Below, piece after piece: positions 26,654-35,735 of a stretch of DNA of 64,000 nt. Location of the stretch: positions 1-64,000 of the forward strand of contig CALFJB010000108.1 in NCBI GenBank assembly GCA_937877565.1, read 5' to 3'. A program made the translations under genes and the position numbers. The DNA comes from an uncultured Selenomonadales bacterium. GTDB taxonomy: Bacteria > Bacillota > Negativicutes > Selenomonadales > Selenomonadaceae. The notes under the pieces are model-generated. The model was given only the letters and a program-made list of their open reading frames with translations, did no database searches and had not been told where the DNA came from. Position 1 is the first letter of the stretch. Each line of letters begins with the position of its first letter.

Positions 26654-29341
26654 TTAAAACAACTCCGTTTGACTTTCAGCAGGTTTCCGCCTAAATTCCA
26701 ACGTCCGCCCCAAAATATCCTGCCACTCCACTACAAGCTCATTATAGCAGGTTGCCTCCTTTGCATAGCGTTTTTCGCAAATATCGTACAGGCGATACGC
26801 CAAATTTTTCAGTGAATCAGTATCGCCTTCAAACTTCGCCAAAAGTTCAGCCGCGCCGCTAAGTCCGTCTTCGCCGAAAACTTCAACCAAACTTTGTACC
26901 CACAGCCACGCGCAATTATTTTTTATCAGCTTGTCTACAAAATTTTTTGCAAGGTTGCCGGCGTCGTCATAAATTTCAAGCTCATCACGGTCGCGCAGCC
27001 GTACATTTCCGCGCAATGAAAGTACCGCGCCTATTTCTTCAACTTTTGCCACTGAAATATTTTTCGCCCGCGCCAATGTGTCAGCGTCGCCAAATTTCAT
27101 TTCGTTAAAAAATTTTTGGGTAAATAAATCTACGCAAAATTGACTAGCCGCGTCTAGGTGTTTGCTCTGCCCGTTCAAATGTTCGTCCAATTCCGCGTTG
27201 ATGATTTTCAGCGCGTCCCGCACCGTTACAGGGTTGTCGCTCATATCTGCAATTTTTTCGTACCGTGAATACACGCTGATTCCCGGTCCTATCGCCGCCT
27301 GCGCCATATCTACCGGCGCAATGTTCGCCTGTTGCCATTTTTCAAGCGCGGCTTTTAATTCGGTTTTCAATTCTGCCAAAAATTTATTCTTGCCGCAAAA
27401 TTTATTTTCTGCCGGTCGCTTACGGCACGCCAAAACGATTGACGACGCCAGCGCGTTTACACTATTTTTTAACGCCGTTGTTAATTCTGTTCGCATTGGC
27501 AAAGTTGCAGTTATTTGAAATCCTGCGCGAATTATCGAAGTAAGCATAGTTTCCCAGCCGCTTGACGCCGAATCTGATTCTTGTTGCTTAAAGGCGTAGT
27601 AAATCGTAATTGGAAAATCTGCGCGGGCTATTTCATAAATATTTTTCAAGGCGTCAAACATTCCGCTTTCAAAAAATTCTTTAGCCGCCGCTTTATTGCC
27701 GTGTCGATATTGCGAGGCGATTAACTCTGCAGATTTATCAAAAGTCATTCGCCCCAAAATTTCGGGATAAATATTTTTCAGCGGACGCCGCAGCCATACA
27801 TAAAAAAATTCTGCCAAATCTGCATAACCGATATTGTCATAATATGGCGGGTCTGTCGAAACAATTACAGATTCGGGAAGTGAAAATTTTTCAAGCGCGT
27901 TGTGTCTTTTAACTTCCCCAATTTGTTTTGCAGGTAAATTTTTTACAGCTTTATAAAGCCAATCCAACATATTATCAAAGCAACCTGTTGAATTTGAAAA
28001 AAAATTCGCCTCTGCAAAATCCCACTGCATTGGAACGGCTTGACGAATAAATATTTGCGCCATTCCATCCCGTGTAGCATCCCAATGACAAAAAGAATTT
28101 CCAAACATTGCCAATTTATCAACCAAAAAAGACAAGTACACTGCAACGGCGTTTGAATAATCTTTACTGCCGCCGTAGTCTTGTACCTGCCTTTGAATTT
28201 CAGAAATTAAATCGCTGAAAGTGGTTAAAGCCGTCAGTTGCCTGTTAGTGAAAAGTTGGTGCCAATATTTAAAGCCGTAACCGCGCCCGCTGATAAGGTC
28301 GGGGCATTTTTCATTCATTTCTTGTTCAGGAAAATCATCAGGTTTATCAATGTCAGCAATTTTTTCGTGTTCGACATTGGGCGGGAGATAAATTCTGCCG
28401 TTTGCGCCTTCGGCAACAATCGCCAAAAGTTTAGCGGACATTTTGCCGTCTTTAGCCTGTTGGCGGACGTGGTCAAGCGGAACATTTGCGCCGCAACAAA
28501 GACAACGTGCGCCGTTGCGATTAACCGTGCCGTCGGGAATATTTTTATCGTTTTGGCAAATTTGAAAAGAAATATCCTTGCCGTGAACAACGGGCTTGAC
28601 AGAAATATTTTGTTTGGTGGAAAGTTTGAAGGAATGAACGAGCGGCATTTGGCAAAGGCAGGCGGGATTGGAACAGGTAACGGTACGCGCCCACAGCCAC
28701 GCAATAACAGTTTTGCCGTCGATTTTCGGATACAGGTTGCCGATTTTTTCAAAGGCGCGTTGTTTCAAAATTTTGCCGTAGTAGAGAATATCTTCGGCGA
28801 GACCTTCCGCGCCGTGATAACCGCCGAAAATATTTTTATCAGCGTTTGGATTAACCGGCGGCAGATTTTTAAATTTGGCGGGAATTTCAATCATTGCCTT
28901 GTTAATCATAATGGCGACGGGGTTTAAATCAGCGGCAAAAGATTTCAAGCCGAGCCGTTGCGCCTCAAGTGGAATAGTGCCGCCGCCTGCGAACGGATCA
29001 AAAACTGCGGGCAGATTTTCGCCGACGCAATTTTTAATTTCTTTGAGTGCCTCTTTGAAAACTTCATCGTTGTTGGAATTTTCCCATTTGACAAGCCTTT
29101 CGATAATTGCGAATAAGCGTTTGCGTTCAGCCTCCTGCAATTCCGGCGTAGGAAATTTTTCGGGATTTTCTGACGGGTCGTCAATCAGCGATGCAAAAAG
29201 TACGACGCGGGCAGTTGCCAAAGGACGCCGCGCCCAATACAAATGCAAAGTCGAAGGGTGCCCGTGACGAATTGATTTTTCTCTTGCTGATTCTTTGTTG
29301 ATAACTTCAAGCGGCAGTGAAGTTTCGATTAACTTTTTCAG
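26654..29341 (-). CDS. DUF1156 (COG1743-type) adenine-specific DNA methylase with zinc ribbon
   Basis: About 895 residues. The N-terminal DUF1156 block is KLIETSLPLEVINKES then RHGHPSTLHLYWARRPLA. A methyltransferase motif I variant is FDPFAGGGTIPLEA (~120) and catalytic motif IV is STDPPYYDNIGYADL (~505). Cysteine pairs in CSNPACLCQ and CLCCGANVPL form the zinc ribbon. It should modify adenine in DNA for self-marking; relatives (PglXI) occur in BREX type 3. GGAGGTG is followed 6 nt later by CTG at 29339-29341, so a rare CTG start fits best; a TTG/GTG at 29350-29356 would overlap the ribosome site. Confidence 0.82.
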   Translation of the reverse strand: MKKLIETSLPLEVINKESAREKSIRHGHPSTLHLYWARRPLATARVVLFASLIDDPSENPEKFPTPELQEAERKRLFAIIERLVKWENSNNDEVFKEALKEIKNCVGENLPAVFDPFAGGGTIPLEAQRLGLKSFAADLNPVAIMINKAMIEIPAKFKNLPPVNPNADKNIFGGYHGAEGLAEDILYYGKILKQRAFEKIGNLYPKIDGKTVIAWLWARTVTCSNPACLCQMPLVHSFKLSTKQNISVKPVVHGKDISFQICQNDKNIPDGTVNRNGARCLCCGANVPLDHVRQQAKDGKMSAKLLAIVAEGANGRIYLPPNVEHEKIADIDKPDDFPEQEMNEKCPDLISGRGYGFKYWHQLFTNRQLTALTTFSDLISEIQRQVQDYGGSKDYSNAVAVYLSFLVDKLAMFGNSFCHWDATRDGMAQIFIRQAVPMQWDFAEANFFSNSTGCFDNMLDWLYKAVKNLPAKQIGEVKRHNALEKFSLPESVIVSTDPPYYDNIGYADLAEFFYVWLRRPLKNIYPEILGRMTFDKSAELIASQYRHGNKAAAKEFFESGMFDALKNIYEIARADFPITIYYAFKQQESDSASSGWETMLTSIIRAGFQITATLPMRTELTTALKNSVNALASSIVLACRKRPAENKFCGKNKFLAELKTELKAALEKWQQANIAPVDMAQAAIGPGISVYSRYEKIADMSDNPVTVRDALKIINAELDEHLNGQSKHLDAASQFCVDLFTQKFFNEMKFGDADTLARAKNISVAKVEEIGAVLSLRGNVRLRDRDELEIYDDAGNLAKNFVDKLIKNNCAWLWVQSLVEVFGEDGLSGAAELLAKFEGDTDSLKNLAYRLYDICEKRYAKEATCYNELVVEWQDILGRTLEFRRKPAESQTELF

Positions 29342-29360
29342 TTTAAACACCTCCAAAATT

Positions 29361-29897
29361 TTAATTTAAGTCAATATTGGCATCTGTCATTCTTTTGCCG
29401 CTTTTTTCTAGGGCGTCGCCGAAATCTAAAATTGTTGCGGTACGATTTGCGCCTTTGTGCGCTATATACGGATTCAAGCGATAGGTTTTATTTAAACCGG
29501 CACGAGGTCCTTCAACTATGACGTTTTTTTCTTTTAATGCTTTTATAGCTCTTGCTACGCTTGATTGTTTCATATCGAGTTCTTCTGCAAGCTGTGATTG
29601 GCTTATACGGATATAATTATCAAAGTCCGTTTCGCTCAATAATTCAAGCATAACGCGGTACTGTTCATTTGGTAAATTCCATTTAGCTAAAGTTTTAAGA
29701 GCAGATTGATACATAGCAACCCAGTCCCTTCCCAGATTTTTACTTTTCAACGGAAAATAACCTTTAATATTTCCGTCTTCATCTGTTACTACGTAATAGG
29801 TTTTTTCTTTGGATTCTTTCAACAAATCTATTGTGTTTTCCTTCAAATTTTCATCAGCAGAATTTTTTATATTTTCCCCCTTGACAATTTTTGACAT
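29361..29897 (-). CDS. RepL-like winged-helix protein 2
   Basis: 178 residues. An N-terminal ~60-residue extension (acidic, with YYVVTDEDGNIKGYFP), then the RepL-type core: RDWVAMYQSALKTLAKW, helix-turn-helix ISQSQLAEELDMKQSSVAR and wing with NKTYRLNPYIAHKG. It is related in architecture to the regulator at 25883-26293 but clearly diverged. Its promoter is covered by symmetric half-sites (next entry), so it is probably an autorepressor controlling itself and the methylase gene that starts 20 bp downstream. Confidence 0.65.
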   Translation of the reverse strand: MSKIVKGENIKNSADENLKENTIDLLKESKEKTYYVVTDEDGNIKGYFPLKSKNLGRDWVAMYQSALKTLAKWNLPNEQYRVMLELLSETDFDNYIRISQSQLAEELDMKQSSVARAIKALKEKNVIVEGPRAGLNKTYRLNPYIAHKGANRTATILDFGDALEKSGKRMTDANIDLN

Positions 29898-29937
29898 TTA
29901 TGCTAGCCCCATTTCAAAAAATTTTTTAGTTTATAGC

Positions 29938-29977
29938 TCACCAGCTATACTTTATAGCTCTGGAGATATAAAGTCAA
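29938..29977 (-). promoter_or_regulatory. Promoter with overlapping palindromic operators upstream of RepL-2
   Basis: Minus strand: TTGACT (29972-29977), 17-bp spacer, TAAAGT (29949-29954). The -10 lies inside a perfect palindrome AGCTATA-CTT-TATAGCT (29943-29959). Further half-sites TATAGCTC and AGATATA flank it on each side, giving four half-sites in ~40 bp. Confidence 0.6.
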
Positions 29978-30091
29978 GTTAATTTTTTAGTTAATTTTTG
30001 GCGTTCTAATATAGAATTTTCAAACTTAAAAACATTTTCTTTTCTGTATCTGTTAGCTAACATTTTTTTATTTCTGATTTGAAAGAAAATA

Positions 30092-30222
30092 CGCGGAATT
30101 GACTAAGGCGTCGCGTCATCCTTGACGCTAGCCAGTCAATTTAGCCGCGCTGGGGGATTCACCCCCAGACCCCCGATACTCGAAAAAATTATTAGCGTCA
30201 CGCTAATATATTTTTTCCGAGC
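30092..30222. repeat. Cluster of palindromes upstream of RepL-2
   Basis: Three hairpins in the 336-bp gap 29898-30233: a nested one with CGCGGAATTGACT (30092-30104) against AGTCAATTTAGCCGCG (30134-30149) and inner GCGTC/GACGC; CTGGGGG/CCCCCAG at about 30150-30168; and ATTAGCGT-C-ACGCTAAT (30191-30207) flanked by A6/T6 and CTCG/CGAG. The first shares its AATTGACT outer arm with the element at 26517-26630. Confidence 0.6.
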
Positions 30223-30233
30223 CTAAATTTTTT

Positions 30234-30773
30234 TTACAGATTGAATTTAAAAATAAAAATTGAGATAACCGCTGCGCCTATTGCGTCAAGAATCAGCGGC
30301 AACATTCCCAGATAAAACGCCTTTACCTCGTCAAGGTTGTAATAAAGCAGGTACGCAACCATTGAAAGAATTGTAGCGACGGCAACGATTAAAATTAAAA
30401 TCGTCGGGAAATTGCCTTGAAAGGCGGCGAAAATTGCGGCAGTCTCCAAAGTTGCAAACGCTACTATCAAAAAAAGTTCGGCAGTCAGCGGGCGATGAAA
30501 AATAAAAACCGTCACGGCAAATAAAATCACGTAAGCCGCGCCGCCAATCAAGCAAATTTGTTTCACGTCGGCAAGGTTGCGAATCCCATAAATATTTAAA
30601 TAAATTGCGGCAATTCCGCAAGCAAAAGTTATCCAAAACAAAATAGCCGCCGTGCCGCCGAATGGATTAACATTAACTTTTGGATTGTAAGCCACGTACC
30701 ACCACGCCGCGTAAAACAGACAGCACAAAGTTAAAAATCCCTGCCCTGCGGCAATGTACTTTTGAAAAATCAT
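30234..30773 (-). CDS. Polytopic membrane protein in the defence-type operon
   Basis: 179 residues with about five or six predicted membrane helices (LCCLFYAAWWYVAY, AAILFWITFACGIAAIYL, AAYVILFAVTVFIF, FLIVAFATLETAAIFAAF, ILILIVAVATILSMVAYLLY, and a last one near LILDAIGAAVISIFIF). The ATG at 30771-30773 follows TAGGTGG, which contains the helicase stop codon, so translation is coupled to the helicase. No family recognised. In anti-phage operons such proteins are often effectors or membrane anchors; that role is only a guess here. Confidence 0.7.
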   Translation of the reverse strand: MIFQKYIAAGQGFLTLCCLFYAAWWYVAYNPKVNVNPFGGTAAILFWITFACGIAAIYLNIYGIRNLADVKQICLIGGAAYVILFAVTVFIFHRPLTAELFLIVAFATLETAAIFAAFQGNFPTILILIVAVATILSMVAYLLYYNLDEVKAFYLGMLPLILDAIGAAVISIFIFKFNL

Positions 30774-30782
30774 AGCAACCAC

Positions 30783-33700
30783 CTACAAATTTTTTTCAAG
30801 CAAAATTTCTGATTGTTTGACGAGTGCGGGAATTTTGTAATTCAAACTTTCAACGGCAAAATCCGGCGGCGAATGAAACGGCTTTTTCAGGTAGGTAACT
30901 TTTAAATTTTTGCCGTCAATTTGAACAATCGCCAAAATAAAATTTTCCGGCGAATTAAGCGCGGTAAGGATTTCATTTTTGGTAACGGTTAAATTGGCGG
31001 CGTCGGCAGTCCTGCCCTTGACTTCGATAAACCGCACAAAATTTTCAGGCGTGCGCGATTCAATATCATAGCCGCATTTTTTCAAACTGCAATCAACGGG
31101 AATGTAGCCGAGCGATTTTTCAATTTGCATAACGGCGTTCATTGCGATATTTTCAATTTCTGTGCGGGCGTCAACGTCGTTTGAAAAAGTTTCTGCAACT
31201 TCAGCGAAATAACCGCGTGGCACAATCAACGCGCCGCCAATAATTTTTGCAACGGCGGTAATTTCTTTTTCAAGTGAAATTTCATCAAGGCGATTGTTAA
31301 GCCGCGTTTCCAATTCGTCAGCAGTTTTGTTGAAGTTTTCGTAGTTGAGTTTGTCCTTGTGCTTAATTTTAATCGCCTGTTTGTCCCAATAGCTAATTTC
31401 ATCGTACAGGCGCGTTTTTACGGCAACTTCAATTTGATTCAGATATTTTTTTCTGTCAGCAAAAATTTCTTGACGGTACGGCGGAATGATATTTTTTTCT
31501 GCGTAGTCAAGGGCGATATTTTCAACGTTGCCGAGCCATTTTAAATTTTGAATTGCGGACAAAATTTTTTCCTGTTCAGAATCAGTTGGAAATTTATAAT
31601 CGAAGTAAGGCGCGTTATTCATTGGCGCGGCTGTACCGTCTTCAAAAATTTCTACGAAGTGCAAGCGTTTTGAAATAATTTCTGCGCGACCGTCGGTAAT
31701 GGCAGTTTCAATCATAAAAAGCAGACGAAGATTTTTAGTGGCGTCGTTGTCGTCGATAAAAATTGTACCTTGCCGCAAAACTGCGCCGAAATTTTTTAAA
31801 GTTGCGTCGGTTAAACTTTTTAAAAGCGGATGCCCCAAACTGATAAAAGTTGCGGGATTTTCGGCGTTGCAATTTTCCTTTTTAAAGCAAATATTTTCGT
31901 AGTTTTTACCGCCGCGCAAATCTTTTGGAATGTAGGAAATTTCATAGCAACCGTTACCACGCGGGAAAATTTGTCCGCCGAATTTTTCTAACGCCGCAAC
32001 AAAAAATTCTTCGATAAAATAAGGTTGCAGTTTAAAAATTTCTTTGCGTTCCATATCCAAATTTATATCTGCAACTTTTGCCGCGTTGAAATTTTCCTGC
32101 GTCAAGGCGCGTTGCTTTAAAATTTCCTGCAACTTTTCGGGATTAAAACTTTCATCAATGACGTTATCTAATTGGGCGTTGTTGCCGTAACGTATCGCCT
32201 CAATCAGCAAATCGCGCAAGGGTTTATTGTCGAAAGAAACTTTGCCGAGAATGTCAAAAACTTTGCCGCCGAGTGCTTTTCTTTCACGTTCCAATTTTTC
32301 TAAAAGCCGTTTGAAAACTTGCCCTTCGCGTGTTTCATTTGCAACCAAATTCCACAGGTAACAAATTTTTTTCTGCCCGATTCTGTGAATACGCCCAAAA
32401 CGTTGCTCAAGGCGGTTGGGGTTCCAAGATAAATCGTAGTTAATCATAAGGTGCGCCGCTTGCAGATTTATACCTTCTCCCGCCGCATCCGTTGCAACGA
32501 GGATTGAAACTTTTTTATCGTGCTTGAATTTTTCTTCGATATTGCGGCGTTCCCTGCGATTTAAACCGCCGTGAATCGTAACAACAACTTCATTATCGCC
32601 AAACAGTTTTGAAATTTTTTCCTGCAAATATTCCAGCGTGTCTTTATGTTCAGTGAAAATAATCAACTTTTCGCGTTCGTCGGCAGAAATTGAAAATATT
32701 TTATCATTCAGCAGGTTAGAAAGTTCCTGCCATTTTCTGTCTTCGCCGCTACGCAGAACTTTTTTTGCTTGTTCGGTAAGTTTTTGGAGCGTTTCAATTT
32801 CAATTTGCAATTCTTTAATCGTTCGCGCAGGCGTTAATTGTTCAGCCAAATTATTTTCAAATTCGGCGTCGAAAAATTCGTCTTCGTTGTCCAATTCTTC
32901 AGCGTCCAAAAGTTTTTCGTCAAATTCAATTTTTTTATCGTCAAGAATTTCTTTCAAACGTGCGGTACGGCGTTCAAGCGATTTATAAATTGCCTTTGGC
33001 GAAGACGCAAGCCGCCGCTGTAAAATTGTCATTGCAAAACCTACGGACGTTTTTTTATTGCCGTCCAATTTTTCGGCGCGGTTAAAGCCGTCAACAACAT
33101 AATCAGTCACGCTTTTATAAAGTTCAATTTCCTGCGGCGACAAAGAATAATTCACGGTGTAAGCAATTCTTTCAGGAAAAAGCGGCTTGCCGTCAAACGT
33201 CAATAAATCTTCCTTGACAAGGCGGCGCATTACGTCAGAAATTTCAACGTTGCCGACAATTCTTTGAACGCCCTCGAATCTATCAGGATCAATCAGCGAC
33301 ATAAACAGATAAAAATCTTTTTCCTTGCCGTTGTGAGGAGTTGCCGTTAAAAGTAAAAAATTGCGTGTAATTTTCCCCAGTAACTGCCCCAATCTGAAAC
33401 GCTTTGTATATTTAATGTCATTGCCAAAAACCGTAGCCGCCATTTTGTGCGCCTCATCGCAAACAATTAAATCCCAGTTTGTAGCGTTTAACATTTCTTG
33501 AAAATCTTTTTGACGCGCCAAAGTATCAACGCTTGCAATGGCAAAATTTATTTTGTTGAAAATATTTTCAGCGTCTGAATTTATTTTTTCGCCGCTTAAA
33601 ATTTCAAAGTCCAGTTGAAATTTTTGCTGAAATTCATCCTGCCATTGTTCGGCAAGCACTCGCGGACAAACTATCAAGCAACGCTTTACACTATTGCCAA

Positions 33701-33965
33701 AAATCAATTCCTTAACAAGCAAGCCCGTCATAATGGTTTTACCTGCGCCGGGGTCGTCTGCAAGTACAAAGCGTAACGGTTGACGCGGCAACATTCTTTC
33801 ATACACGGCTGAAATTTGATGCGGCAACGGCTCAATAAAAGATGTGTGTACTGCAAGATAACTTTCTACAAGGTACGCTGAATTTATTCTGTACGCCTCC
33901 GCCGCTAATTTAAAATTATACGCAGTGGCAGTGAATTTCCATTCAGCGGCGTTAATATTTTCCAT
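30783..33965 (-). CDS. SNF2-family helicase with C-terminal DUF3883-like domain
   Basis: 1060 residues. Motor motifs: ADDPGAGKTIMTGLL (Walker A, ~70), CDEAHKM (DEAH box, ~170), TATPHNGKE, then the second RecA lobe with ATDAAGEGINLQ and QRFGRIHRIGQ. Residues ~960-1040 (IPVDCSLKKCGYDIESR, RFIEVKGR) match the DUF3883 nuclease-like/DNA-end-binding fold. DrmD of DISARM and BrxHII of BREX type 3 are comparable helicases. The ATG lies inside the last codons of the upstream HAD gene (14-bp overlap), tying this defence set to the metabolite-synthesis operon. Confidence 0.85.
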   Translation of the reverse strand: MENINAAEWKFTATAYNFKLAAEAYRINSAYLVESYLAVHTSFIEPLPHQISAVYERMLPRQPLRFVLADDPGAGKTIMTGLLVKELIFGNSVKRCLIVCPRVLAEQWQDEFQQKFQLDFEILSGEKINSDAENIFNKINFAIASVDTLARQKDFQEMLNATNWDLIVCDEAHKMAATVFGNDIKYTKRFRLGQLLGKITRNFLLLTATPHNGKEKDFYLFMSLIDPDRFEGVQRIVGNVEISDVMRRLVKEDLLTFDGKPLFPERIAYTVNYSLSPQEIELYKSVTDYVVDGFNRAEKLDGNKKTSVGFAMTILQRRLASSPKAIYKSLERRTARLKEILDDKKIEFDEKLLDAEELDNEDEFFDAEFENNLAEQLTPARTIKELQIEIETLQKLTEQAKKVLRSGEDRKWQELSNLLNDKIFSISADEREKLIIFTEHKDTLEYLQEKISKLFGDNEVVVTIHGGLNRRERRNIEEKFKHDKKVSILVATDAAGEGINLQAAHLMINYDLSWNPNRLEQRFGRIHRIGQKKICYLWNLVANETREGQVFKRLLEKLERERKALGGKVFDILGKVSFDNKPLRDLLIEAIRYGNNAQLDNVIDESFNPEKLQEILKQRALTQENFNAAKVADINLDMERKEIFKLQPYFIEEFFVAALEKFGGQIFPRGNGCYEISYIPKDLRGGKNYENICFKKENCNAENPATFISLGHPLLKSLTDATLKNFGAVLRQGTIFIDDNDATKNLRLLFMIETAITDGRAEIISKRLHFVEIFEDGTAAPMNNAPYFDYKFPTDSEQEKILSAIQNLKWLGNVENIALDYAEKNIIPPYRQEIFADRKKYLNQIEVAVKTRLYDEISYWDKQAIKIKHKDKLNYENFNKTADELETRLNNRLDEISLEKEITAVAKIIGGALIVPRGYFAEVAETFSNDVDARTEIENIAMNAVMQIEKSLGYIPVDCSLKKCGYDIESRTPENFVRFIEVKGRTADAANLTVTKNEILTALNSPENFILAIVQIDGKNLKVTYLKKPFHSPPDFAVESLNYKIPALVKQSEILLEKNL

Positions 33966-34689
33966 TTTCCAATAAATCCTCCAAAAAATCTACCGAATCA
34001 AATGCAAAAAAATTTTCGTGATTCAATTTCAAATTACGATGAGCAAAGGCAACGTCAGCAACTTGCAACATTGGAATATCTATGGAGCTGTCACCGGCGG
34101 CAAAAGTTTTTGCAGGTTCAAAAATTTCTTTCAGTTTCAAAAGTGCCGCGCCTTTATTCAAATTTGGCGGAAATAAATAAATTTTTCGCCCGCTGTACTC
34201 AACAACTAAATTTGTATCGCCTTGAATTTCTTCAGAAACTTTTTTTATATCGGCGTCATCATTGGACTTTAAAAATAAAAAGCTGCCGTCAACAATTCGG
34301 CTGATTGTAAAATTTTTATCCTGCGAAAATCTTTCAAGTTGCCGTTGCAATTCGTTTTCATACGGGCGAATATTTTTGTAAAAATCTTTTTGCCAATTTA
34401 AATTTATTTCGCCGTTTTGTAAAAGATTTGCGCCATTGGAAACAACCGCAAATTCCGGCGTTGTACCTTCAAGCCATTCAATCCTGTTGTATTGTTCGAT
34501 TGAGCGCGTGGTAACGGGAATAAATAAAATTTTTTCTGCAATTTCTTTCAACATTTCAACTGCGCGACTTGAAATAAAACTTTGCTCCCTACCGTTGTAA
34601 ATTTCAATGCAAATATCGCCGTCCACCTTATGTTTGTAGGAATGTATCAAAGTATTGTCCAAGTCACAGGCAAATAAAATTTTTTTCAT
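33952..34689 (-). CDS. HAD phosphatase of the Ter-type biosynthetic operon
   Basis: 245 residues. N-terminal FACDLDNTLIHSY (nucleophile DLD), cap region, then the C-terminal KGAALLKLKEIF and AAGDSSIDIPML of Cof/SPP-like HAD hydrolases. In Ter-associated gene sets a HAD enzyme of this sort is proposed to dephosphorylate a nucleotide-like intermediate. Its start overlaps the stop of the PELOTA-PRTase gene (ATGA); its end overlaps the helicase start. Cytosolic. Confidence 0.8.
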   Translation of the reverse strand: MKKILFACDLDNTLIHSYKHKVDGDICIEIYNGREQSFISSRAVEMLKEIAEKILFIPVTTRSIEQYNRIEWLEGTTPEFAVVSNGANLLQNGEINLNWQKDFYKNIRPYENELQRQLERFSQDKNFTISRIVDGSFLFLKSNDDADIKKVSEEIQGDTNLVVEYSGRKIYLFPPNLNKGAALLKLKEIFEPAKTFAAGDSSIDIPMLQVADVAFAHRNLKLNHENFFAFDSVDFLEDLLENGKY

Positions 34690-35735
34690 AAGTCATTCAG
34701 TGCGCGAATCAATCCGCAGGCTTTGTAATTTTTCAGCGGATATTCCATTACTTCAACGCGCTTTTCCTTTGCAAGTTGATAAAGATGCCCCAAATTTTTT
34801 TCGTCGTTCAAACTGTGTACTAAAATTTTTTCCGGCACTCTTCGCAATAATACTCGTGTTGCCTCTCCAATACTCGGCTTTATCAAATTTATATCAGTAA
34901 TTTTAAATTCGTCGGCAATTTTGTAAACTTCGTCAAGCCCGCTGATTTTTGGACGTTCAAACTTTTTGAAAGTTGCAGAAAAATCAAAGTGGCGTTCAAT
35001 ACTTTCAATGAATTGGTAAGTTAAATCTTTGTCAATCAAATTTTTGTAAAACGCCGCGCCGTGAAAATCATTTTCGCCAATAATATCAGCGCGTAAAAAA
35101 GTACGACTTAAAAGCCCGGAAACTGTAGAATTTAAGCAGGAACTTGCAATTAAAAAATCTTCGTGCGTGCCGAATTTTGCGGCAACGTTCGCAGGGTCTG
35201 ACAGCACGGCTAATCCCGCGTCAATTTCAGGAAAATCTTTCATAGATTCATTTAACTGTTTCTGAATTGCGCCCTTGCCCGTCCAGCCGTCAACAAACTG
35301 TATCGACGCGGGCGAATGGCGATTTAAAATAAAATTCACGGCGTTTTTGTCGATACCGACGCCGCGAATAATTGAAATTGTGTAATGATTGACGCGGCAA
35401 TTATATTTTTTCTCAAGGTAATGCTTTATCAAAATTCCAATGGGCGTACCTGCGCGAGCCAACGAAACTAAAACTACTTCCGCGCCTTTTTCTGCGAAAA
35501 TCCAATTTGAAACATTCGCCACAGCGTCTGCCGTAATTTTTGAAAATCTTTCAAGTGCGTCATAATAAGTTTTCAAATACGCCGCTGATGGTTCATATTC
35601 AAGCGGCAACATTTCTGAATAGTGTTTGCCGGATTGTATCAATTTTTCGCGTTCTTCGGTGGATTGCGGCTGTACAAGTCCGCTTATATCTTTGAGTAAA
35701 ATTGTTACGTCTTCAGTTTTGTAAGTGCTAAACAT
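34686..35735 (-). CDS. Phosphoribosyltransferase-like protein with C-terminal PELOTA domain (StiP-like)
   Basis: About 349 residues. The N-terminal two-thirds match the PRTase-like/StiP family (VVLVSLARAGTPIGILIKHYL, SIIRGVGIDKNAV, FVDGWTGKGAIQKQL, the last being a PRPP-loop-like stretch). The C-terminal ~90 residues (INLIKPSIGEATRVLLRR, then a Lys/Glu-rich end) fit the PELOTA RNA-binding domain that this family carries in Ter stress operons. Such proteins were proposed to take part in making a nucleoside-like metabolite. ATG at 35733-35735 follows CGGAGG. It overlaps its neighbours on both sides. Confidence 0.8.
   Translation of the reverse strand: MFSTYKTEDVTILLKDISGLVQPQSTEEREKLIQSGKHYSEMLPLEYEPSAAYLKTYYDALERFSKITADAVANVSNWIFAEKGAEVVLVSLARAGTPIGILIKHYLEKKYNCRVNHYTISIIRGVGIDKNAVNFILNRHSPASIQFVDGWTGKGAIQKQLNESMKDFPEIDAGLAVLSDPANVAAKFGTHEDFLIASSCLNSTVSGLLSRTFLRADIIGENDFHGAAFYKNLIDKDLTYQFIESIERHFDFSATFKKFERPKISGLDEVYKIADEFKITDINLIKPSIGEATRVLLRRVPEKILVHSLNDEKNLGHLYQLAKEKRVEVMEYPLKNYKACGLIRALNDL

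Noticed and set aside
28238..28927. 229-codon plus-strand frame opposite the DUF1156 methylase
   Set aside because: Long only because of codon bias on the opposite strand; the methylase motifs on minus are clear.
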